A DNA stretch of 5,736 nt from Bacilli bacterium (GTDB taxonomy: Bacteria > Bacillota_I > Bacilli_A > RF39 > UBA660), in contig JAQUEG010000048.1 in the NCBI GenBank assembly GCA_028685275.1, positions 1 through 5,736 of the forward strand, written 5' to 3'. The notes beneath the pieces are model-generated. The model was not told the DNA's origin. It saw nothing but the letters and a program-made list of their open reading frames with translations, and ran no database searches. The position numbers and the translations under genes are program-made. Of the stretch, positions 1 to 5,736 are shown piece by piece (position 1 is the first letter of the stretch; every line of letters starts with the position of its first letter).

Positions 1-3000
1 AAGACTATTATTAATCGTAAAGGCAAAGAAAACTTTGTTTTTTATGAAGGGCCACCTACTGCTAATGGGATGCCAGGTATTCATCATGTAGTATCAAGGG
101 TTTTAAAAGATACTATTTGTAAATATAAGGTTATGAGTGGTTACCGAGTAGTACGTAAGGCTGGCTGGGATACACATGGTTTACCAGTTGAAATTGAAGT
201 GGAAAAAGAATTAGGTTTAAAAAGTAAAAATGAAATTGAAGAATATGGAATTGAAGCTTTTAATGAAAAATGTAAAGAATCAGTTTTTCGTAATGAAAAA
301 GCTTTTGCTGATATGACAAGAAAAATGGGATATTTTATTGATTTAAAAAATCCTTATATTACTTATCATAATAATTATATTGAAACTGAATGGTGGATTT
401 TAAAGAAATTTTTCGAAGAAGGTTTAATTTATGAAGGGCATAAAGTACTCCCATATTGTGCACGTTGTGGTACTGGTGTTTCTACTCATGAAGTAGCATC
501 TGGTTATCAAGATGTATCAGTTGATACAGTGATTGTACCAATGAAAATGGTTAATGAAGATACTTATTTTTTAGTATGGACAACAACACCATGGACTTTA
601 ATTTCTAATGTTGCTTTAGCAGTAAATCCGCAAGCTACTTATGTAAAAGTAAAAAGTAGGGATTATCAATTTATTATTGCGGAATCATTAGCAGAAAAAA
701 TATTGAGTAATGAATATGAAGTTCTACAAAAGTACCAAGGTAAGGAATTAGAATATATTGAATATGAACAATTAATACCATCTTTAAAAGTAGACAAAAA
801 AGCATTTTATGTTACTTTAGCTGATTTTGTAACTTTAGAAGATGGAACTGGTATTGTTCACATGGCACCTGCTTTTGGTGAGGATGATTATCAAGTAGGA
901 AAACAATATGATTTACCAGTTTTAAATCCAGTTGGTGAAGACGGTAAATTTATAGAGGGATTATGGCAAGGCAAATTTGTAATTGATGCTGATGAAGAAA
1001 TTATTAAATATTTAAAAGAAAATGATAAATTATTTAAAAAAGAGCGAATTAAACATAATTACCCACATTGTTGGCGTTGTCATACTCCATTATTGTATTA
1101 TGCAAAACCTAGTTGGTATATTGAAATGTCAAAATTAAAAGATCAATTAATTAAAAATAATAATAGTGTAAAATGGGTTCCTAGTTTTGTTGGCGAAAAA
1201 AGATTTGGTAATTGGCTTGAAAATTTAAAAGATTGGGCAATTTCCCGTAATCGTTATTGGGGAACACCATTAAATATTTGGAAATGTGATTGTGGTCATA
1301 TTGAAAGCATTGGTTCTAGAAAAGAATTAATGGAAAAAGCAATCGAAGATATTGACATGTCAATCGATTTACATCGACCTTATGTTGATGATATTCACAT
1401 AAAATGTCCAAAATGTAATAAAAAAATGAGTAGAGTAAAAGAGGTAATTGATTGTTGGTTTGATTCCGGTAGTATGCCATTTGCTCAATACCATTATCCA
1501 TTTGAAAATGAAGATATATTTAAAGAACAATTTCCTGCTGATTATATATGTGAAGGAATTGATCAAACTAGAGGTTGGTTTTATTCTTTAATTGCTATTT
1601 CAACTTTTGTTACTGGTAAAAGTCCATATAAAAGTGTCTTAGTAAATGATTTATTATTGGATAAAGATGGTCAAAAAATGAGTAAATCAAGAGGTAATGC
1701 GATTAATCCATTTGAATTATTTGAAAAATATGGAGCGGATGCATTAAGATGGTATTTATTATATGTATCACCAGTTTGGAACCCAACTAAATTTAATTTA
1801 GATGAATTAAAAGAAGTACAATCGAAATTTTTTAACACTTTAAAAAATACATATGGTTTTTTTGAACTTTATGCTAATACTGATAATGTTGATCCACGTC
1901 AATTTACTGTTCCTTATGATAAAAGAGAAGAGATTGATAAATGGATATTATCAAAATATAATCAATTAATTAAAGATGTCCGTCATAATTATGAAGAGTA
2001 TGATTTAACCAAAGTAACTCGTTTAATTAGTGAATTTGTTAATGAAGATTTATCAAATTGGTATATTAGACGAAATCGTAGAAGATTTTGGGCTAGTGAA
2101 TTAGATGCTAATAAAAAAGCGGTTTATAATACTACTTATGAAGTATTAGTTGGTTTAACAAAATTAATAGCACCAATTGTCCCTTTTATTTCTGAGGAAA
2201 TGTATCAAAAATTAACTAATGAAGAATCAGTTCATTTAGCCGATTTTCCACTTGTTAATGAAAACTTAATTGATGAAAAATTAGAAACTAAAATGGATTT
2301 AGTACGTCAGTTAATTACACTTGGCCGTTGGGCACGAGAAGAAGCCAAAATAAAAGTTAGGCAACCATTATCAGAAGTTATTATTGATGCGAAGCATCAA
2401 GTAGTAATTGATAATTTAACTGATTTGATAAAAGAAGAATTAAATGTTCAAAAAGTAACATATGTTTCTGATTTAAAGGAATATATGAATTTCGAAATTA
2501 AACCTAATTATCGTGTAGCAGGTCCCATCTTCGAAAATAAAATTCAATTATTTGCTAATAAGCTATCAATTTTAACTAATGAACAGATCGAAGCATTAAA
2601 TAATAATAATGTTATTACTTTAGAAGTTGATGGAACTGATTATGAAATAAATAACGAAATGGTTGATATTCGCATTAAAGCGAAAACTGGCTTTAATGCA
2701 GGCATGTTACATAATTTATTTATTATTATTAATACTGATTTAAATGAAGATTTAATTAATGAAGGAATTGCTCGTGAATTAATATCAAAAGTACAACAAA
2801 TGCGAAAGAATCTTGATTTTAATGTAAGTGATCGTATAAACATTTATTATGAAGCAGATGAATCATTTAATCAAGTTCTTAAACATCATCTTGATTTTAT
2901 TAAAGCAGAAACTTTAGCTATTAATTTAATTCAAACAACTAATTTAAAAGATATATATGATTTAAATGGGTTAGAAGTTGGTTTGAAAATAGAACAAATT

Positions 3001-3012
3001 ACTAACTATTAA
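1..3012 (+). CDS. ileS: Isoleucine--tRNA ligase, IleRS2 type, 5'-truncated by window
   Basis: Cytoplasmic class I synthetase that charges tRNA-Ile with isoleucine. The frame is open from base 1, and the window shows 1003 codons. IleRS2 proteins are usually a little over 1030 residues, so roughly 30-45 N-terminal residues lie upstream; the ATG at 70 is internal, inside the catalytic motif. Visible parts by window codon: FYEGPPTANG then the signature GIHH (26-29, normally HIGH); GWDTHGLPVE; CARCGTG; the editing-domain peptide WTTTPWT (193-199) and GTGIVHMAPAFGEDD, which suggest that post-transfer editing is intact; YPHCWRC and the cysteine pairs CDC and CPKC, probably structural; CWFDSGSMPFAQ; KMSKS (559-563); and the anticodon-binding segment NWYIRRNRRRFW near 686-697. 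A long C-terminal DUF5915-like region ends the protein. The PTANG-x-PGIHH context and C-terminus are those of the eukaryote-like IleRS2 group rather than the E. coli type. The gene converges with the pilus ATPase gene and ends in a shared hairpin. Confidence 0.97.
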   Translation, partial: KTIINRKGKENFVFYEGPPTANGMPGIHHVVSRVLKDTICKYKVMSGYRVVRKAGWDTHGLPVEIEVEKELGLKSKNEIEEYGIEAFNEKCKESVFRNEKAFADMTRKMGYFIDLKNPYITYHNNYIETEWWILKKFFEEGLIYEGHKVLPYCARCGTGVSTHEVASGYQDVSVDTVIVPMKMVNEDTYFLVWTTTPWTLISNVALAVNPQATYVKVKSRDYQFIIAESLAEKILSNEYEVLQKYQGKELEYIEYEQLIPSLKVDKKAFYVTLADFVTLEDGTGIVHMAPAFGEDDYQVGKQYDLPVLNPVGEDGKFIEGLWQGKFVIDADEEIIKYLKENDKLFKKERIKHNYPHCWRCHTPLLYYAKPSWYIEMSKLKDQLIKNNNSVKWVPSFVGEKRFGNWLENLKDWAISRNRYWGTPLNIWKCDCGHIESIGSRKELMEKAIEDIDMSIDLHRPYVDDIHIKCPKCNKKMSRVKEVIDCWFDSGSMPFAQYHYPFENEDIFKEQFPADYICEGIDQTRGWFYSLIAISTFVTGKSPYKSVLVNDLLLDKDGQKMSKSRGNAINPFELFEKYGADALRWYLLYVSPVWNPTKFNLDELKEVQSKFFNTLKNTYGFFELYANTDNVDPRQFTVPYDKREEIDKWILSKYNQLIKDVRHNYEEYDLTKVTRLISEFVNEDLSNWYIRRNRRRFWASELDANKKAVYNTTYEVLVGLTKLIAPIVPFISEEMYQKLTNEESVHLADFPLVNENLIDEKLETKMDLVRQLITLGRWAREEAKIKVRQPLSEVIIDAKHQVVIDNLTDLIKEELNVQKVTYVSDLKEYMNFEIKPNYRVAGPIFENKIQLFANKLSILTNEQIEALNNNNVITLEVDGTDYEINNEMVDIRIKAKTGFNAGMLHNLFIIINTDLNEDLINEGIARELISKVQQMRKNLDFNVSDRINIYYEADESFNQVLKHHLDFIKAETLAINLIQTTNLKDIYDLNGLEVGLKIEQITNY

Positions 3013-3051
3013 ATTAAAAAAGCAAGGCATAAAACCTTGCTTTTTTAATTT
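3011..3051. terminator. Bidirectional intrinsic terminator shared by ileS and the pilus ATPase gene
   Basis: The arms 3011-3027 and 3035-3051 are perfectly complementary over 17 bp around a 7-nt loop (cataaaa). The loop-proximal part is GCAAGG/CCTTGC and the outer part is an A-run facing a T-run, so each strand reads as a GC-richer stem followed by a U-tract. That geometry terminates transcription from either side. The ileS stop codon (3010-3012) and the ATPase stop codon (3045-3047 on the minus strand) both overlap the hairpin, so the two converging genes are separated only by it. Confidence 0.9.
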
Positions 3052-4385
3052 AATATTTCAGTTTCTTCTATTGGTACTTCTTCGTTGGCACCTAAATTTA
3101 TATTTTCATCAACCTTTAAATTACCACTTTCTTTACTAATGTTACTTTCTTTAATAGCGGTATTTAAATTATAACGATAATCTTTTGTATTTCCTTCTAA
3201 GTCATCATCCAATTCAATTAATTTTAATACTTCCTCACAAGTTGTATAACCATTTTTTACTTTTTCCAAGCCATCTTGTAATAAAGTTGTTACATCGGCT
3301 TTATAAACTAATTCTCTTAATTTTTCTTTACTAGTTCCTCCTGCTATTGCATCTCTTATTTCTTGATTGATAAGTAATACTTCATGAATAGCAATACGAC
3401 CTTTGTAACCATTACCGCATTCATCACAATTATCAGCCGAATATATTTCTGGAACATCTAATCCAAGTACTTTTTTAAATAGATCTTTTTCATATTGATT
3501 AGTTGGTCTTAATTTACGACATTTTTGACATAAACGACGTGCTAATTTTTGAGAAACAATTCCTTCTAAAGCGCTTGCTAATAAATATCGTTCAACCTCC
3601 ATATCAAGTAAACGTTCAATTGTATTTAAAGAGTTATTAGTATGGAGAGTAGACACTACTAAGTGACCAGTAATAGAAGCACGTACAGCAATTCTAGCAG
3701 TTTCTGTATCTCGAATTTCACCAATCATAATAATGTTTGGGTCTTGTCTTAATACTGATCTTAGTATATTAGCAAAAGATAAACCAATTTCACTATTTAC
3801 TTGTACTTGGTTAACCCCTTGCACGTCCATTTCAACTGGATCTTCAACTGAAATAATATTAGTATGTTCTTTATTTAATTTTTGAATAACCGCATAAACT
3901 GTAGTTGATTTACCAGTACCAGTTGCACCAGTAACAAGAATAATACCATTTGGTTTAGATATCATGGCAACCATTTTTCGATAATTACTTTCGCTAAAGC
4001 CTAAGTACTCTAGACCTTTAAGACTCATTGAGTAATCCAGAATTCGAATTACAATTTTTTCACCTTCATTAGTAGGTAAAGAAGAAACCCGTAAATCTAA
4101 AGCCACATCTTTTAACATTGTTTGAACAGAACCATCTTGTGGTAATCTTATTTCAGTAATATTCATACCAGAAATAATTTTAACTCTTGTCACTAAATTT
4201 CTTTTTAATGTATTAGGAACAACTGTATAATCTACTAATTGACCATCAATTCTAATTCTAACACGCATATGTTCAGTTAGGGGATCAAAATGAACATCAC
4301 TCGCACCACGTTTTACTGCATCTAAAATTATTTCATTAACCACTTCAACAATGGGTAATTTATCATAATCAAAATTTCTTAGCAC
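3045..4385 (-). CDS. GspE/PilB-family type IV pilus or type II secretion assembly ATPase
   Basis: Hexameric cytoplasmic ATPase expected to power pilin or pseudopilin assembly through a membrane platform protein. The 446-residue protein begins directly with the N2-type domain (ASDVHFDP near 28-35, RVRIRIDGQL 41-50) and lacks the longer N-terminal MshEN domain of classic PilB. It then shows LPQDGS (81-86), Walker A GATGTGKS (153-160), the Asp box SVEDPVE (179-185), Walker B IIMIGEIRD (218-226) and the His box GHLVVSTLHTN (240-250). A tetracysteine zinc site follows (C286, C289, C320, C323), a feature of GspE/PilB and not of PilT retraction ATPases. The family core ends near TTCEEVLKLI (381-390); about 55 acidic, Asn/Glu-rich residues follow and look disordered. 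The start is GTG: it lies 5 nt after GGGGTG, and an in-frame stop occurs a short way upstream. PilB, GspE and ComGA are all possible names, so no symbol is given. It is divergent from a prepilin gene, which supports a pilus role. Confidence 0.93.
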   Translation of the reverse strand: MLRNFDYDKLPIVEVVNEIILDAVKRGASDVHFDPLTEHMRVRIRIDGQLVDYTVVPNTLKRNLVTRVKIISGMNITEIRLPQDGSVQTMLKDVALDLRVSSLPTNEGEKIVIRILDYSMSLKGLEYLGFSESNYRKMVAMISKPNGIILVTGATGTGKSTTVYAVIQKLNKEHTNIISVEDPVEMDVQGVNQVQVNSEIGLSFANILRSVLRQDPNIIMIGEIRDTETARIAVRASITGHLVVSTLHTNNSLNTIERLLDMEVERYLLASALEGIVSQKLARRLCQKCRKLRPTNQYEKDLFKKVLGLDVPEIYSADNCDECGNGYKGRIAIHEVLLINQEIRDAIAGGTSKEKLRELVYKADVTTLLQDGLEKVKNGYTTCEEVLKLIELDDDLEGNTKDYRYNLNTAIKESNISKESGNLKVDENINLGANEEVPIEETEILN

Positions 4386-4388
4386 ATT

Positions 4389-4396
4389 ATCACCCC
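4389..4396 (-). promoter_or_regulatory. Ribosome binding site that fixes the GTG start of the pilus ATPase
   Basis: On the minus strand GGGGTGAT matches the anti-Shine-Dalgarno tail, and the GGGGTG core ends 5 nt before the GTG at 4385-4383. The two prepilin genes in this window show the same 5-nt gap after GAGGTG and GAGGT. An ATG at 4387-4385 overlaps the GTG by one base, but it reads Met-Cys-stop in another frame and sits only 3 nt from the core. Confidence 0.7.
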
Positions 4397-4439
4397 AAAT
4401 TTATTCTTCTTATTTTACTCTAGTATTAATTATAATATT

Positions 4440-4468
4440 ATTATATAATATAAATAAAGATATATCAA
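4440..4468 (-). promoter_or_regulatory. Predicted sigma-A promoter for the pilus ATPase gene
   Basis: Read on the minus strand, TTGATA (4468-4463) is followed after exactly 17 nt by TATAAT (4445-4440). This is 5/6 and 6/6 to the housekeeping consensus with ideal spacing. Initiation would fall around 4433, leaving a leader of roughly 45-50 nt before the GTG start. The surroundings are very AT-rich, so chance -10 matches are common, but the paired hexamers and spacing make this one convincing. Confidence 0.7.
4444..4449 (+). promoter_or_regulatory. Candidate -10 element for the 4486 prepilin gene
   Basis: TATAAT lies about 36 nt upstream of the ATG. It overlaps the minus-strand -10 by two bases, the pair forming the palindrome ATTATATAAT at 4440-4449. 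No good -35 hexamer lies 16-18 nt upstream (around 4420-4427). A second TATAAT at 4431-4436 also lacks a good -35. The true promoter of this gene is therefore uncertain; it may be weak or need an activator. Confidence 0.35.
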
Positions 4469-4485
4469 TAATATGAGGTGAATTA

Positions 4486-4992
4486 ATGAAAAAATTGAAT
4501 AAAAAGGGTTTCTTTTTAGTCGAAACATTTGTTGTCATTTCCATTGTAGCAGTAGTTTTAATTTTGTTTTATCGCCAAATTTCAACAATGTTATATAATT
4601 ATGAAGAAAGTTTTCAGTATGATACAGTGCAATCTATTCACACTGCTAATAATATTAAAATTTTTGTCTTACAAGAAAATTTTAATGATTTAGTTACAGA
4701 TTTAGGAACAAGTAAATTTTTAGATATTACTAATTATGAATTTAGTCGTCCTAATTTTTATACTGAATTAAAAAATGTATCTAATATTGATAAAATATAT
4801 TTAATGCCTTTTAATATAAATGATTTAATTTCTAATATTTATTCTTATGGTTTTGATTTTTTGTTAATTGATTATATAAAAAAATTAAGAACGATTAGTA
4901 CCGATGATACTTCACATTTATATCGTATCGTTGTGGCTCTTAATAATGATACGTATAGTAATGTTATTATTAATATTAATGAAGATCTATAA
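4486..4992 (+). CDS. Prepilin-type protein, probable minor pilin or pseudopilin
   Basis: A 168-residue protein with a class III (type IV prepilin) leader: a short basic leader MKKLNKKG, a predicted cleavage after G8, then FFLVE with the conserved Glu at mature position 5 (E13). A single hydrophobic segment runs to about residue 29 and would be both membrane anchor and filament-core helix. Mature position 22 is Arg, not the Pro found in many major pilins. The rest (about 30-168) is a polar, Asn/Tyr/Asp-rich globular domain that I do not recognise and that has no cysteines. The ATG is supported by GAGGTG at 4475-4480, 5 nt upstream. It is divergent from the assembly ATPase gene and followed 222 bp later by another prepilin gene, so it probably works in the same apparatus as a minor subunit. 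The pilin N-terminus is clear; the minor-subunit role is inferred from its length and position. Confidence 0.85.
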   Translation: MKKLNKKGFFLVETFVVISIVAVVLILFYRQISTMLYNYEESFQYDTVQSIHTANNIKIFVLQENFNDLVTDLGTSKFLDITNYEFSRPNFYTELKNVSNIDKIYLMPFNINDLISNIYSYGFDFLLIDYIKKLRTISTDDTSHLYRIVVALNNDTYSNVIININEDL

Positions 4993-4997
4993 TAATT

Positions 4998-5022
4998 AAG
5001 GCAACTTATAATGAGTTGTTTT
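4998..5022 (+). terminator. Weak hairpin just after the 4486 prepilin gene
   Basis: Arms 4998-5006 and 5014-5022 pair over 9 bp, including two G-U pairs, around a 7-nt loop, starting six bases after the stop codon. Four T residues end the descending arm, but A residues follow and there is no long U-tract. It could stabilise the 3' end or terminate partially. Confidence 0.35.
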
Positions 5023-5078
5023 AAAAAGGTTGAATTAAAAACTAAATATGCATTTTGGATTATACAAATAAATGAATT

Positions 5079-5106
5079 AAAGCAAAGAATAACAATTGCT
5101 TTTTTT
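5079..5106 (+). terminator. Candidate intrinsic terminator between the two prepilin genes
   Basis: AAAGCAA (5079-5085) pairs with TTGCTTT (5096-5102) around a 10-nt loop and runs into seven consecutive T residues (5100-5106). The AATTAAAGCAA and TTGC-T-run-AATT flanks resemble the terminator after ileS, although the stem is shorter and has only two G-C pairs. If active, it separates transcription of the two prepilin genes. Confidence 0.5.
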
Positions 5107-5137
5107 AATTATCCCCAATAATTACCAACGTAAAATG

Positions 5138-5178
5138 TGACATAATTTATTAACTTTAAAAGAATAAGATGTTATGTT
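5138..5178 (+). promoter_or_regulatory. Candidate promoter region for the 5215 prepilin gene
   Basis: Two extended -10 elements are visible: TGA-CATAAT at 5138-5146 and TGT-TATGTT at 5170-5178. The second is preceded at 17 nt by a partial -35, TTAACT (5150-5155). Either would give a leader of about 30-60 nt. Neither is strong enough to choose between, and AT-rich background produces such matches by chance. Confidence 0.35.
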
Positions 5179-5214
5179 AAGAGTAATAATAGTAGTAGAA
5201 AAGCGAGGTATAAA

Positions 5215-5736
5215 ATGAAAAAGAAAGCGTTTACTTTAATCGAATTATTAGCAGTAATAGTTATATTAGCTATTATATTAGCGATTGCAATTCCTACTAT
5301 AAGTGGGATTATTAATAATGCAACAAAGGAGGCATTTTTAAGTGATGCCAAAATGGTTTTAAAAGCAGTTGATTATAAATTGTTAGAAGATCCAAGTTTT
5401 AAGATTGAAGAACTTGATGTAGAAAAAGTGGCAACGGATTTAAAATTAGGAACTGATAATTATAATCAGATTTATACCGTAATGCAAGATGATAAAATAA
5501 AAATAGTAATAGAAGGAAAAGGAAAATGGAATGGTTTAACTGCATATGGAACATATCAAAACATACGGGTAGTAAATAGTGAGGATTTAGATTTATTACC
5601 GCCAGTAATAACTTTATTAGGTGATAATCCTGTAACTATTAATCAAGGTGATGAGTATGTAGATGCTGGTGCAACAGCAAATGATAATAAAGATGGTGAT
5701 CTTACTTTTAGTATTGAAGTAACAAATAATGTAAAT
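5215..5736 (+). CDS. Type IV prepilin with C-terminal Ig-like (DUF5011-like) domain, 3'-truncated by window
   Basis: 174 codons are visible with no stop before the window end. The start ATG has GAGGT at 5205-5209, 5 nt upstream. The protein opens with the leader MKKKA, a predicted cleavage between A5 and F6, then [20 protein letters not shown] with Glu at mature position 5 (E10) and Pro at mature position 22 (P27), as in classic type IV pilins. Gly is usual before the cleavage site, so the Ala is unusual though plausibly processed. Residues about 30-127 form a modest pilin-type domain without cysteines. From about 129, [12 protein letters not shown] and [17 protein letters not shown] match the beginning of the bacterial surface Ig-like DUF5011 repeat, often found in Gram-positive adhesins; it is cut by the window end. 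It probably encodes a surface-displayed or adhesive pilin assembled by the neighbouring ATPase. Whether it is the main filament subunit or a tip subunit cannot be told. Confidence 0.88.
   Translation, partial: MKKKAFTLIELLAVIVILAIILAIAIPTISGIINNATKEAFLSDAKMVLKAVDYKLLEDPSFKIEELDVEKVATDLKLGTDNYNQIYTVMQDDKIKIVIEGKGKWNGLTAYGTYQNIRVVNSEDLDLLPPVITLLGDNPVTINQGDEYVDAGATANDNKDGDLTFSIEVTNNVN

Noticed and set aside
70..72. ATG at 70 as the start of ileS
   Set aside because: The frame is open upstream to base 1 and encodes the conserved FYEGPPTANG stretch immediately before it, so this Met lies inside the catalytic motif.
1316..1566. Two overlapping minus-strand open frames (61 and 65 codons)
   Set aside because: They lie wholly antisense to conserved ileS sequence, encode Phe/Ile/Tyr-rich strings expected from reading AT-rich coding DNA backwards, and resemble no known protein.
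2640..2843. Minus-strand open frame of 67 codons
   Set aside because: It is antisense to the conserved C-terminal region of ileS with no recognisable motif; a shadow frame.
5011..5121. Small plus-strand open frame of 36 codons, starting MSCFKKVELK
   Set aside because: Its ATG begins in the loop of a hairpin, its only Shine-Dalgarno-like stretch (AAGG) is weak and about 9 nt away, and it runs through a candidate terminator. Frames of this length arise easily by chance here.
1..5736. Possible mycoplasma genetic code (TGA as Trp)
   Set aside because: Every tryptophan in the four genes is TGG, no gene needs TGA read-through, and the genes end normally at TAA.
1..5736. CRISPR arrays, tRNA or rRNA genes, insertion sequences
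   Set aside because: No regularly spaced repeats, no cloverleaf or rRNA-like stretches, and no transposase frames or flanking inverted repeats were seen on either strand.

Overview
This AT-rich window carries four protein genes. The first and last run off the window ends. Tryptophan is always TGG in the four genes, and TAA ends the three whose stop is visible, so nothing suggests the mycoplasma code. The low GC, the AGGTG-type ribosome binding sites, the second-type isoleucyl-tRNA synthetase and the Gram-positive-style type IV pilus parts together suggest a low-GC Bacillota. A gut-type Bacilli or Erysipelotrichia-like lineage, or a relative of the Mollicutes that kept the standard code, fits best. 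The exact taxon is an inference and cannot be fixed from the window.

Layout: positions 1-3012 (+) hold nearly all of ileS, which lacks only its first few dozen codons. It encodes an IleRS2-type enzyme whose class I signature reads GIHH instead of HIGH. A perfect 17-bp hairpin (3011-3051) follows and overlaps the stop codons of both converging genes. Positions 3045-4385 (-) encode a GspE/PilB-family assembly ATPase with a GTG start. A 100-bp divergent intergenic region (4386-4485) separates it from a small prepilin-like gene at 4486-4992 (+). A 222-bp spacer with one or two candidate terminators and possible promoters leads to a second prepilin gene at 5215 (+). That gene is still open at the window end and enters an Ig-like (DUF5011-like) repeat.

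How the genes relate: the ATPase and the two prepilin-type proteins are parts of a type IV pilus or type II secretion-like/competence pseudopilus. The ATPase would power extension, the short prepilin looks like a minor subunit, and the Ig-bearing prepilin may be a major or tip/adhesive subunit. The platform protein, prepilin peptidase and alignment proteins are not in this window. ileS is a housekeeping neighbour with no evident functional link. The observations most worth following are the GIHH signature, associated with strong mupirocin resistance in IleRS2 enzymes, and the pilin-Ig fusion with Ala instead of Gly before the predicted cleavage site.
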